Shown here: in pieces, positions 20,025 to 30,306 of the stretch
How the letters are laid out: each line of letters begins with the position of its first letter
Numbering within the stretch: the first letter of the stretch is position 1
Assembly (NCBI RefSeq): GCF_050624435.1
Contig: NC_134547.1
Coordinates: 29,994,419-30,058,418, forward strand
Reading direction: 5' to 3'
Source: Tenrec ecaudatus
Taxonomy: Eukaryota; Chordata; Mammalia; Afrosoricida; Tenrecidae
Length of the DNA: 64,000 nucleotides
The notes under the pieces: model-generated
The model's database searches: none
What the model was told of the DNA's origin: nothing
What the model saw: the letters and a program-made list of their open reading frames with translations, nothing else
Program-made: the position numbers and the translations under genes

Positions 20025-20989
20025 CATGAGCATTGTCTGTGGATTCTGTGTGGCCATTGGGATGGACTCTCAAACCCCACTGAGATGTAGAGAGTGCTGT
20101 GGAAGGGCCGGTTGGTGTCAGACTTGGTAAGAAGCTTGGAGCATGGAAGCCTGTCCGGCTGCGGCCTCCTAGGTATCTGCCTTGGGCAGTGGGCGCTGAT
20201 GACAGTTACTCCATCCCTCCAGGCCGTATGGTCCGAGAGGAGATCAGCTGCCATCCCAGCACCTTCTTTACCGTTGATAGCAGAAGTGGGATTTGTTGCA
20301 ATGGCTCCAGACACATGTAAACATGGGCTCTGGAAGAGCAAGACTGGGAAGTGAAACTTTTGACTCTTGGGTTTGCTTCGGTTATTGTTACCTGCAACGT
20401 AAGAATTGACGTGCGGTAGCAGAGAGGAGAACTGCCACTCCTGGAGTTGCTGGGCAAAAGCCAGGCTGGTTACACAGATGACTGATCTACCTGCTAGAGC
20501 CCATCAGTACCCAGGACCATACAGACCTCAAGGGAGAGACAGTCCGGGGGGGGGGGGGCGGGGAGAAGATTAAACTTGGGTGTTTTATAAAAGGGTTAAG
20601 GACTATATATTTACCTGGCTGTGCAATGGAGATCGAATGTTTCTCCAACATAATGTAAAATAGACACACCTTTTTTTTTTTTGACAGCAATGTTCCCAGA
20701 TTTTCATTGTACGTAGCAGAAGGAATCAGGAAAAGTCTATGTACTCCTTCTCCCTAGGCGTTTGGACAAGCTTCATTTTGCTGTCAGTTGCCCCTGAGTT
20801 GACTGTGCTCATGCAATGCCCTGTGCACAGAGTAAAACGGTCCGAGGGTTTGTCAAGGCTGGAGAAGCAGGTCACCAGGCCTGGCTCCAGGGCTCCCTTG
20901 GGCCAGGTTGACTCCACTAGCCTTTGGGTTCATGGGCCAGCACTTGACCGTTTGCCACAGCCATTCTGTAGTCACATACAATATTTCAT
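20025..20989. other. Unique sequence, no gene seen
   Basis: Contains a G13 run at 20546-20558 and a T12 run near 20671. Open frames up to 105 codons are present, without signatures. Confidence 0.45.
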
Positions 20990-21790
20990 AGGCTCAAAGT
21001 CAAATCCATAACACAGATTATTTTTCAGAGAAGCTGAAGTTGGATCCCTCTGGTCTCTGCTTTATGCTGTCTCTTGACATCAACCAGTAATTATTATGAC
21101 TCAAAAAGTATTTTGTGATTATTTGTACTAATTCCACATACACCAGTTCGACAGCTTGGACACACACCATTTAGTGACAGTGGTCACATGATTCAGATTG
21201 GGCCGTAATTCTCACTCTCCTCCATTCACATACATGTACTGGCTCCCTCATCTTGTGAGTCCTGTTGTCGGCATGATTCCGAATCATTCTTAAGACGGCA
21301 TAATTCTCAAATCAGACTCTTTTTTTAAGTAACTAAGCTGAATGATTGTTTTAAGAAAACTTGAGAGGATTTTAGCTTAAGGTGAAATATTATCGCAAGG
21401 CATTAGTTTCAGGGGTTTATCCAGCCCCGATGGCTCTAGGAAGTCTGCAGACTATGAGAATTTGGAATTCTGTTCTGCATTTCTCCCTTTTTGATCAAGA
21501 TGCTTCTATATGATCTTTGATCACAACATTCAGTACTCGTAGCTGAGCACCATCCAATTCTGGTGTCATGGCAGAGGCGGCAGCTTCTCATGGAGACAAC
21601 AAGCCACACGCTCCGGGTTCTGCCCCTCAGCTTGTGACTCCAGTGAACAGAGATCAGTTGTGCGCTTCTGGTGGCTGCTCTCAAACATTAGGTCCCCAGG
21701 CAGGCACAGTCAACTCCAGGGAAGAACAGAAGTACTTTACACAAATTAACCGGGGTGTCCCTGTAGGTTTCCAAACTTATTTGGCCTACT
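20990..21790 (-). mobile_element. Probable older L1-like repeat, antisense
   Basis: The segment has the look of an old L1 3' region, for example 'ggggtttatccagccccgat', 'gaatttggaattctgttctg', and 'aaccggggtgtccctgtagg'. The assignment is from memory of afrotherian repeats and is uncertain. No host gene signature is present. Confidence 0.35.
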
Positions 21791-21827
21791 TAATTTGGCA
21801 TTAAAAAAAAAGTACTATAGGCCATTA

Positions 21828-22027
21828 CAAAACAAAAACAAATTCACCGTCATTGAGTTGATGTTGACTCATAGCAATGCTACGGTACAGGGCAGAACTG
21901 CCCCGGTGAGTTTCTGAGACTAACTCTTTGTGGGAGTAGAAAGTCCAGTCTTTGCCCCTCAAGTGGCTGGTGGTTTTGAACTGCTGACCTTGCAGCTCAA
22001 CAAGTAAACGCTATGCCCCTATAGTCC
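21828..22027 (-). mobile_element. AfroSINE, antisense
   Basis: Plus strand: 'ttcaccgtcattgagttgat', 'cagggcagaactgccccg', 'gtgggagtagaaagtccagt', 'ggttttgaactgctgacctt', then the head 'acgctatgcccctatagtcc'. Confidence 0.88.
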
Positions 22028-22231
22028 ATAACCCAGGATGAATTGTAGATCTGCTTTTACAACACCTCTGAATTGCTTCAGCATTCCCCAGGGGCTGGTA
22101 TCTCTCACACTGCAGGAAACCATGATCCTAAACTTCCAAATCCAGAAACCAGATCCCACAAAGTATTTGTCTGTAACAAGCAACATCAACAGCTTCTCCC
22201 TGTCTCTCTTGTGTCACGGTTATTTTTGAAA

Positions 22232-22236
<5 letters not shown>

Positions 22237-22275
<39 letters not shown>
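22237..22275. repeat. (TA)n microsatellite
   Basis: A TA tract preceded by a short TG run, together forming a mixed purine-pyrimidine alternation. Confidence 0.95.
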
Positions 22276-22277
<2 letters not shown>

Positions 22278-22349
22278 CACACATATGTGTATCCTTCCTT
22301 TCTTGTATGTAAGCATATGTGTATCCTTCCTTTCTTAGACAGTCTCTCT

Positions 22350-22363
22350 CTCTTACACACACA

Positions 22364-22396
<33 letters not shown>
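22350..22396. repeat. (CA)n microsatellite
   Basis: A CA tract with one 'ctca' interruption. A 22-bp echo 'catatgtgtatccttccttt' occurs just before it at about 22282 and again at about 22315. Confidence 0.95.
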
Positions 22397-22494
22397 TTTC
22401 TATTTTACCCTTTTATTTAATAATGTCTGCTGGAGGTAACTTTATATTAGAATAGAAAGTTATTTCTCATTACTTACAAATATTTTATTGTGGT

Positions 22495-22685
22495 AAAACA
22501 GATCTCCAAACTCACTGTCATCAAGTCAGTGGGGACTCCTGGGGACCCCGCTTGTGGTTTCCATGACCGTTTCTGTTCACGGGAGTAGAAAGCTCCGTCT
22601 TTCTCCGGAGGAGCTACTGGTGGTTTCAAACAGCTGTCCCTGCTGATTGCAGCCAGCGGAGGGCCCACTCTCCCACCGTGCGGTT
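22495..22685 (-). mobile_element. AfroSINE, antisense
   Basis: Plus strand: 'caaactcactgtcatcaagt', 'gggagtagaaagctccgtct', 'ctactggtggtttcaaacag', then the head 'cactctcccaccgtgcgg'. Confidence 0.85.
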
Positions 22686-22861
22686 TTAACCCTTCCTAAG
22701 CGCACACTGCGGTGGTATTAGTTATATACGTACTGTCGTGACGCCCCATCATCAGCTTTCCCAAACCTTTTCCTGCCCCCAGGCAGAGACTCTGGACTGG
22801 TATTCAGTGACTCTCAGCTGCGCCCCCACAGCCTCGGGCCAGCTTTAACCCGCTGTCCAGC

Positions 22862-23025
22862 TCTCTGAACAGTGCAGTGGTTACCAGTTGGGCTGCGAAC
22901 CGCAAGGGCAACAGTTCCAAATCCCCAGTCGCTCCGAGGCTGTGGAGTTACAGTTTCAGACTCAGAGGGGCGCTTCTACAGTGTGAGGCAGAACGGACTC
23001 GATGGCGGTAAGTTTGGTCTTTAGA
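22862..23025 (+). mobile_element. AfroSINE, short form
   Basis: Head 'cagtgcagtggttaccagtt', B box 'ggcaacagttccaaatcccc', tail 'cagaacggactcgatggcgg'. The middle segment is shorter than in other copies. Confidence 0.8.
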
Positions 23026-23029
23026 GGTG

Positions 23030-23300
23030 TTTCCTGTAAGGAGGGTTATGCCCACTTATATCGGGCTGATTTCACTTAGCACCGTGTCTCCCCAGCTCAT
23101 GCACAGAAGGCGCTTTCTCTTTAAGGCTGACTAGCATTCCCTTGCATGTCTCCAGCACATCTGTTGGTGGACCCTTGGTTGGTTTCCACCTCTTGGCTCT
23201 TGTGAACATGACAGCGATGGACATGGATGCTCCTTTTGAACGCTGCCCTGTGCTCCAATTTTTGGATGCACCCCAGTGTATCCCATCAGCCCCTTAATGG
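23030..23300 (-). mobile_element. Old L1 3' region, antisense
   Basis: The order 'gctgatttcacttagcaccg', 'cacatctgttggtggaccct', 'ttggtttccacctcttggct' and 'gtgaacatgacagcgatgga' follows the widespread L1 3' text (cactcagcataatg...tgttgatggacatttgggtt...ttggctattgtgaa). Confidence 0.7.
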
Positions 23301-24149
23301 AAAGACGCCGGGTTGCTCCCGGCCTCTTCAGAGCCTGCACCGTTGTGGGGAGAGCAGTGAGTTCCTGAACCTCTGAGTTCGAGCCCTGGAAGTGGGGTTG
23401 CTGTGTCAGAGGTCAATGGAAATGTAATTTCCCTAGACATTGAAACATTGATTTTAGTATAGAAATATTGACCCAAATATTAAATGGTGAGTTAAAAATG
23501 ATGGTTGCCACCAAGGGGTGTAAGAGTCAATGGGATTTTAAGTTTTTATTATGAACATGACTTCAGAGTCCCTATAGGAGGGTCAGACCCATAGACCCCT
23601 GGGTTATATGGACAATAGAAAACTATGCAAATATTTTTAAAATATTAAGAGTAAAATTTCTGCTATATTAAAAATGGAACAAAGCGGGCACCGCACATAG
23701 TACAAGTAGTGTGATTTCCGTTTGCTAAGCAAAATCTGCGTGTAATGAGGTTGTTAATTTCCTAACATTAGACTTACGTGTGTAAAAAGCATGTGGCGTC
23801 TTCCTTTCTGAAAATGGAGGGGAAAGACAATTTTAGTGTAACCCGGTAAGAGAAGTCTAATGCTATGACTTAAACAATCCCTTTAATTAAAGGTACAGGT
23901 TCTCTGATCGCTGCTCATGGGACTTTTCTCCGTGATGGTGACTGGAGGAGTGGGGACAGGAAGTTGCCTGGACTTAGTGGCAGAAGGCAAGGCATGGGTC
24001 CTGGATCCCCACTGTGGCTGGCCCCGGCTGCCCTGACAGGTGTCTCTTCACGGGTGACTGTCTACCAGTGTATCTTGTGGCCTTGGCTGTCACTCATTGT
24101 CTCCCACTATTGCCAGCTTCTCCCTGCCACCCAGCTGGAGAGGGAAGCT
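23301..24149. other. Unique sequence, no gene seen
   Basis: AT-rich in 23.4-23.9 kb and GC-richer afterwards. A 'gtaagagaagtct' motif at about 23847 resembles a splice donor, but no exon is evident around it. Confidence 0.4.
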
Positions 24150-24345
24150 GCTGCTGTAGGTGGCTACGTGATGGGCTGCTAACTGCAAGGTCTACAAATG
24201 AAAACCACCAGGAGCTCCGCGAAAGAAAGGTGAGACTCTCTGATCCCATGGAAAACAAGTCTGAGAAATCCAGGGCAATTACCCTGTCCTACCGGGTCCC
24301 TGGGAGTCAGAACGGACTCTGGCAGGGAGTTTGGTTATGTTTTTG
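24150..24345 (+). mobile_element. AfroSINE
   Basis: Head 'gctacgtgatgggctgctaa', B-box region 'tacaaatgaaaaccaccagg', tail 'gtcagaacggactctggcag'. Confidence 0.8.
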
Positions 24346-24615
24346 GAAAAGACTCACTTTACCGGTGAACTGTGAGCTGAAAGGATGACTGTGGCTTCTG
24401 GGGGGAGCCTTGGAGAGCTGGCCCCTAATTCACCACGTTATGCTCTCTGCCCTGGTGGCACAGGACTTCGGCGGTGGGGGGCAATCGTGTGTTTCTGAGT
24501 GAGAATCAGTCCTTAGTGAGCGCAGAGGAAGAGCGCCTGCAGGCCGAGCTGGTCGTTGTCCGCGCAGCACAGCCAGTCTAGATGTGCGTGCTGGGAACTC
24601 CGGTCTGGCAGGCTG

Positions 24616-24790
24616 TCCATGCCCTGGCGGTGCAGTGGTGCATGTTGGGCAGTTAACCTCCAGGTCAGTAGTTTGAAACCACCAGCTGCTTTGCAGGAGA
24701 AAGAGAAGGCTTTCTATTCCCACAAGAGGTACAGTCTTGGAAACCATAGGAGCTGTTCGGCCCTGTCCTGTTGGGTTGCCAGTTTTCACT
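24616..24790 (+). mobile_element. AfroSINE
   Basis: Head 'tgccctggcggtgcagtggt', B box 'gtagtttgaaaccaccagct', middle 'aggagaaagagaaggctttc', tail truncated after 'cctgtcctgttgggttgcca'. The minisatellite starts 42 bp downstream. Confidence 0.88.
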
Positions 24791-24831
24791 CCAAGACAGC
24801 TCATGCCAGAGTCGGCCTGCCCTAGCTCTGC

Positions 24832-25226
24832 CAGGACAGCAGACTGCCGGGTGTCTCAGGCCGCTACCCAAGGCCCAGGACGGCTGACTGCTGGGTGGCT
24901 CAGGGTGCTACCCGAGGCCCAGGATGGCAGACTGCTGGGTGGCTCAGGGTGCTACCTGAGGCCCAGGATGGCAGACTGCCGGGTGTCTCAGGGTGCTACC
25001 CGGGGCCCAGGATGGCAGACTGCCGGGTGTCTCAGGGCGCTACCCGGGGCCCAGGATGGCAGACTGCCGGGTGGCTCAGGGCACTACCCGAGGCCCAGGA
25101 TGGCAGACTGCCGGGTGTCTCAGGGCGCTACCCGGGGCCCAGGATGGCAGACTGCTGGGTGGCTCAGGGTGCTACCCGAGGCCCAGGATGCAGACTGCCG
25201 GGTGGCTCAGGGTGCTACCTGGGGCC
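24832..25226. repeat. 44-bp GC-rich minisatellite, 9 copies
   Basis: Units begin at 24832, 24876, 24920, 24964, 25008, 25052, 25096, 25140 and 25184. Eight are exactly 44 bp and the last is 43 bp. The unit starts 'caggatggcagactgccggg' and ends 'acccggggcc'. Variant positions (tgtctc/tggctc, cgctac/tgctac, cccggg/cccgag) are shuffled between units, which suggests unequal exchange or conversion. Since 44 is not a multiple of 3 and no unit holds a stop, all three forward frames stay open. The resulting frames of 128-220 codons need not be a gene. Confidence 0.97.
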
Positions 25227-25982
25227 CAGAGTTTGGACCTTGCCACAGCAAGCTGCATGGGAGAGCCACAGCATTCAGCCCCATCATGTTGCTTTCCTCT
25301 CTCTGGGGCATCAGCATCGTCAATGCCTCTTTCCAATCTTGGGAGAACGAGAGTGACTCACCTGTGCCTGTCGAAGTGATACATCTGCGTTGGCATTGAC
25401 ATGGCCTCGGAGGAGATCAGTGGGGCAGCTTGTAAAAACATTTCCTCACAGGTCCCCAGGGTCAAGTCCACTGAGTCGTCTGCATTCCCCTCCTCACTGG
25501 GAGTCACATCTGGGACACCCATGTCACCTTTGCCTCCTTCTTTTGTCTCACTTCTTCCCACACCCCTGGGCTAAGCCAGGTGGGCTTTCCCGTCTCCTGC
25601 TTGCTTCCCAAGTGAAAGGCCATGCTCCAGCACAATCTGGAAGAGCCAAGTCGAGGCCACCCTTTCCCAAAGCCTGGAGTGACATGCTGATTCGTGACAG
25701 AGAAATGAAACCCTGCTTTGGAGATCACTGCTGAGCCCTCTTACATTGCTGAGCCCCAAACTGTCTCAGGTCAGAAGCCCTTAGCCTCGCAGTGACCATT
25801 CCCAGCCTCCCAGGGCTAGGACAGACCGTGCAATAGTAGCGGGGTGTGTGGTGGCCAGCACAGGCTGCCTGTTTCCCTTCAAGACTCCAGAGGGCCTGTG
25901 GGGCCTGGGACCTTGTTCCCCGGGTGGAGGGGAGGAGATCCACACTCATGCCACATACAAACATAATTTATGGACAATGAAA
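25227..25982. other. Unique sequence, no gene seen
   Basis: No repeat or gene recognised. The minus- and plus-strand frames here are short and unsupported. Confidence 0.45.
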
Positions 25983-26445
25983 AACAAGCGGCCACCTAGC
26001 TCAGAAGCAATAAAGACCCCATGGAAGAAGCACACCAGCCTGTATGATCATGAGGTGCCAAAGGGACAGGTATAAGGCATCATGCAAAAAACAATTACAT
26101 ATCTATATCTATATCTATATCTATATCTATATCTATATCTATATCTATATCTATATCTATATCTATATCTATATCTATATCTATATCTATATCTATATCT
26201 ATATCTATATCTATATCTATATCTATATCATCTATATCTATATCTATCAAGGGCTCATGAGGGAGGGGGAAGCGGGGAGGGAGGGGAAAAAAAGAGGACC
26301 TGATGCAAAGGGCTTGAGCAAATGCTTTGAAAATGATTAGGGCAAAGAATGTACGGATGTGCTTTATACAATTGATGTGTGGATTGTGATAAGAGTTGTA
26401 TGAGCCCCTAATAAAATGTTTAAAAAAACGTTAAAAAAAAAGAAG
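25983..26445 (+). mobile_element. Young L1 3' UTR with internal hexanucleotide expansion
   Basis: The left part ('acaagcggccacctagctca', 'gaagaagcacaccagcctgt') and the right part ('tcaagggctcatgagggagg', 'gatgcaaagggcttgagc', 'gagcccctaataaaatg', poly-A) are L1 3' UTR blocks in sense. Between them the usual several-hundred-bp middle is replaced by a (TATCTA)n tract. Confidence 0.85.
26098..26247. repeat. (TATCTA)n hexanucleotide tract
   Basis: About 25 near-perfect TATCTA units with one interruption ('atatcatctatat') near the right end. Frames across it read poly-YLYL or poly-IYIY and are not genes. Confidence 0.98.
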
Positions 26446-27419
26446 AACACATCTGAGAATAATCTAGAAATACTGTTTTGATTAAAGAGTGGAATTAGGA
26501 ATTAATTTAATTTTCTGCCTTTGGTGAGCATTATCTATACTTTACATAAATGAGTGTGTATTGCTTTCACAATAAGAGCAAGCAGCATCAAAGAGAACAC
26601 AGAGAACATTTGAACATAGACAAGTGGGACTTGTCAGCTGTTCCTTTGTGACATGGCTGGGGTGGTCCAGCCCAGATGCTGGAAGCGGGGTGTGCTCAGC
26701 GGCCTTGGGGAGTCTGTTCTCTCGTGGATGTCTCCCATCTATGGGCTACAGCAACCTCTGAGGTGTCTCAAACAGTTTGGAAATACAAGGAAATCCGTGT
26801 TCTCCAGGCACAAGTGATTCTCATGGAGACGAAGGTCAGCGCCAGGGAGGGCGAGTAGCTTGACTGTCCCGGATCTTATGGACTCTTACAGAGCCACTGG
26901 GATGGGGAGACCCTTTCCTGGATCTTGAATGGGATGCTCCTGGGGAGACTCTTTCCTGGATCCTTTGTTGTCAGGTGGCTGTGAAGCCAGACTCTTTGGT
27001 CATGAAGGGAGAGGAAGTAGCAGAGAAGAAACATTTTTTCTCTCCCTTTGAGTTGGCTGACGGTTTACAGAGCAGCTCAGTTTTCCATTCCACAGATCTT
27101 GCACATTGCGTTTCATGGTACTGATTCAGTCCCAACAACCCACCATCATATATCCCACCTCCTCCTGTGTTTCATCTGCCAAAGCCCACATGGATGTTCT
27201 CTTTCCTTCCCTTTTCCGAAGATCCTCCTCCAGGCCCAGCAGGAAGCCCTTCTGAAAGAGCTGTCCTGGAATGGGCCATTCACAAAATGGGCAAAGATCT
27301 GCACAGATAACTCACAAGCATATGTATACAATAAAAGAACGAGAAATGAAGGGAAAGCTTTGCCTCTTCCCTGCCCCCTAAACAAAAGCCAAAACAAATG
27401 AGAAATGATTAGAAATTTA
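26446..27419. other. Mostly unique sequence, no gene seen
   Basis: The first 150 bp are AT-rich and may be an old repeat. The open frame at 27048-27401 has no recognisable domain. Confidence 0.4.
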
Positions 27420-27740
27420 ATAATGTAGCATTGGCAAGCTTGTGATGAACTAGGCACCTATATTTTGTTGGTAAGAATGTCTGGCTCAAAGTTTTAGAAA
27501 TAGTGTTTTAACAATGTAAATGTATACTAAGAAATATGAACAGCACTGACCCAAGGAATCCACTTCAAGAATCTCAGAATATCATTTAAAAATAGGGACC
27601 AAATACTGTCTATAGATTTTAAGCATTTTAATATTGCTTATAACATTAAGAAGTGGGAAACAGCTTATATCTTTAATAGGGGAACCATTAAGCAAAAGTA
27701 CAGGATGGTGCATTCCTTAGAATGAGGCTCATTAAGTTTT
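27420..27740 (+). mobile_element. Old L1 3' region relic
   Basis: The order 'gcattggcaagcttgtgatg', 'aatccacttcaagaatctca', 'ataggggaaccattaagcaa' and 'tacaggatggtgcattcctt' follows old L1 3' text. Confidence 0.6.
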
Positions 27741-27741
27741 A

Positions 27742-27900
27742 TGTCCTGTTGTTAGTTGCTGTTGAGTCACTTCTAACCCCAGGGCCGCAGGGGTCCTCCC
27801 TTCCTCCGGCCTCTGCTTCACAAAGATGGTGTCCTTCCGCAGCAATGGGTTCCTCCTCCTAATGGTGTCTCCGAAGGAAGGAAGGGACCACACCCCGTGG
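27742..27900 (-). mobile_element. RTE LINE 3' fragment, antisense
   Basis: Starts with 'ttgttagttgctgttgagtc', then 'gatggtgtccttccgcagc', in the order expected of the antisense RTE 3' end. It has a large internal deletion. Confidence 0.55.
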
Positions 27901-28647
27901 TCCAGGGGGTTGTCACTGACATCTTGGTGGCAGGGCATGCAGCATCCTAGCGTCCTCGGGCTGCAGACTGACAGGCGTGTGGTGAGGAAGGATAGCTTCC
28001 TAGGTTTGACTGAGTTTTCAAAAACCTGATGTTGTGGGGGACAGAGACTAGAAAACTCCAATTTGCATAGGCTTTTAATAATCTGAAAAATTCAGAGACA
28101 ACTTGAGGAACTACAAAAATATTATAGCCCCCCCCCACCCATGATGCCATTCTCACGTTCCACGGAACCACTCTTACGACCTTCTGGGCTCTCTTCTTTC
28201 TTCTAAAACTATCTCATCGTTACCAATATGCATCATATGAGATGCTACAACATGTCATTTTCTGTGCTATGAATCACAGATGTTCACTTGCAGATGTTTA
28301 CAGATTGGATCGCAAAAGATGTTGATAATAAAAGATAATAATTATGAAAACTAAAAAATGATAAAAAAGGCATTTTATTTACTTATATCAGAACCAACTT
28401 ATGGCAGTCATCAAAATTGAGCTCTTCCATAAGTACTACTTGTATTGGTGGTTATGTGGCTTTTGCTTTTAAGCCTGATGAATGGACTTTATTTATTTAT
28501 TTATGTGCTTATTTATTTATCCATGTGTTCTTGTGGCAGTTTACACAGGCAACCAATGCATGCTATTTTTTTAAAGAGTGGAATGGATTGCTTTGGGGTG
28601 GGGGCTTTCCTAGACCTTTTGTGTGCCAGATATTGTGGTAGTGTCAG
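27901..28647. other. Mostly unique sequence, no gene seen
   Basis: Contains an A-rich patch at 28320-28370 and a (TTTA)n patch at about 28487-28520. No gene is recognised. Confidence 0.4.
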
Positions 28648-28845
28648 AAAAAAAAAAAGCCTTCACGTTGATTCCAACTCACAATGACCCCTCTTGACAG
28701 AAAACTGCTTCTATGGGCTTCCAAGATTTTTCACAGGAGTACAAAGCCTCATCTCTTTCCCTTGGAGCGGCTGGCGGTTTTGAACTGCTGACTTCATGGC
28801 TATCAGCCCACAGTATAACTTACTATGCCACCAGGGCTCCTCATC
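28648..28845 (-). mobile_element. AfroSINE, antisense
   Basis: Poly-A tail shown as A12 at the left, then 'cttcacgttgattccaactc', 'caggagtacaaagcctcatc', 'ggcggttttgaactgctgac' and the head 'actatgccaccagggctcct'. The head is well preserved. Confidence 0.92.
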
Positions 28846-29487
28846 AGAACCGCACAGGTGAGTCAAAGAGCCCCAGGCCCCGCCTTCACTGAGATCGGGA
28901 GAGTGCGGGGTGGGGCGTGCAGAATGAAATCTGACAGTCACCGTTGCCTGGCACAGCCAGTGAAGTGCTGGAGGCAAGTGCAGGCAGCCTGAGGTCACAC
29001 AGGCAGGGTGAATGCGAGAGGGTAGGAAGTCAGAGGAGGCTTCTTTGAGGGAGCTGGGCGGGTGGGTCAGTAGGAAGAGGTGGGAGAAGGCCGTTTCTGG
29101 AAGAGAGAACACGTTCTTTAGGGAAATGGTAGACCTTGGGTGCAGAGGGCAAAGGGTGAGAGGAGGCCGGCGAGGGGCAAGCCCAGTCATGTGGGCCCGG
29201 TTCATGGGTCCTGTTGGGCAGGGGCATGCTGCCCCACTGGAGCACATCTGCTAACAGCAGTGGATCTTGTCTATTTTGTTGAAGGCACTGACTGAGAAGA
29301 GGATGGCTCAGACCAAGAGGAAAAGAGGAGACAGGGAAAGGCAGTCAGCAAAAGCCCCTGGGCCAGGTAGATGACGACCTTTCCCCTCAGCCCTCCTCCT
29401 CCAGGATGTTGTGAGCAGCCTCCTTTCCGGATTGCCCCCCTTAGAGCTTTCTCGTTCCTTTTTAAATTCAACACGATCAGTAGCTTG
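28846..29487. other. GC-rich unique sequence, no gene seen
   Basis: The minus-strand frame of 178 codons (28711-29247) starts in unique DNA and ends inside the antisense SINE, so it is not credible as a gene. Confidence 0.5.
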
Positions 29488-29755
29488 CCTACCATTGGTA
29501 GGTGGTGCTGCGTCAATTCTGACTCCGAGCAACCCAATGTACCACACAAAAAAATTGCTGCACGGCCCCGTGCCATCCACACAACTGCTGTGTCTGAGTG
29601 CATTGTTGCAGCCACGGCATCAGTTTATCTTGTGGAGGATCTTCCCATTTTTCACCGACCCTCCATAAGCAGGACATCCTTTTCCAGGGACTGGGCTTCA
29701 CCGGCAACATGTCCAAAACACATGAGACAGTCTTGCCATCCTTGCTTCTTGTGGT
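29488..29755 (-). mobile_element. RTE LINE (host element), first segment, antisense
   Basis: Begins at the 3' end ('accattggtaggtggtgctg'), then 'gtaccacacaaaaaaattgc', 'cattgttgcagccacggcat', 'ccttttccagggactgggct' and 'gtccaaaacacatgagacag'. It continues at 30206-30306 and 31867-31930 after two later insertions. Confidence 0.85.
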
Positions 29756-30205
29756 AGTTACTGAGTCTGGGGTGGTTGTAGCTTGATGATTTTATTTGGA
29801 GGTGCCAGGGAGATTAATAGCTCACTGACGGCCAGATACACACAGACTCTTTGATTAATTTTCCTGTTGATAAGACACATGGAGCTATGCTAGAGCCCTG
29901 GAACTGGAGGAGTCACATGGAAACCCATGCCAGCGCTGAGATGCTTCTACCGCCACCGACTTTCCACCTACTGGCCCGTGATCTTACTGCATTTGGCATC
30001 ATTGCATGTGTTGCATGAGTCTGAAGAGGAATTTATAGATTGGTAGATTGGACATATGGGCTAATATCAGATTTATGGACTTGATCTAGACTGGGTTGGG
30101 ATGTTTTCTCAATATTCAATTGCTCTTGTATATAAAGCTCTTTCTTATACACATATGAGTCTCGCTGGATTTGTTTCTCTAGTCTACCCTGACCAACACA
30201 TATCT
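29756..30205 (+). mobile_element. LTR-like repeat inserted in RTE
   Basis: Runs from about 'gagtctggggtggttgtagc' to 'cctgaccaacaca'. The TATA-like 'cttgtatataaagctctttc' lies about 70 bp before the 3' end, followed by 'ggatttgtttctctagtcta'. RTE sequence resumes directly downstream, so this is an insertion into RTE. I could not see a clean target-site duplication. Confidence 0.7.
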
Positions 30206-30306
30206 AAAGAGAATTCTGGTTCCACTTTGTCCTCCTGGCAATCTATAGTGCTTTCAATCATTTTTCCAACACCACAATTCAATACATCAATTCTCTGGTG
30301 CTTCTT
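30206..30306 (-). mobile_element. RTE LINE, second segment, antisense
   Basis: The text 'gagaattctggttccacttt', 'cctggcaatctatagtgctt' and 'ccaacaccacaattcaatac' is the next part of the antisense RTE after 29755. Confidence 0.85.

Noticed and set aside
22690-22760. Possible SPIN-type hAT element
   Set aside because: A 'cccttcctaa' phrase caught my eye, but the diagnostic SPIN ends and interior are absent here and I saw them nowhere else in the window.
24737-25399. 220-codon plus-strand open frame
   Set aside because: It lies over the 44-bp minisatellite, which keeps every forward frame open. It also starts inside an AfroSINE. There is no independent evidence of coding.
26044-26340. Poly-IY open frame
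   Set aside because: Translation of the TATCTA tract inside an L1 3' UTR.
28711-29247. 178-codon minus-strand open frame
   Set aside because: Its C-terminal part is antisense AfroSINE sequence.
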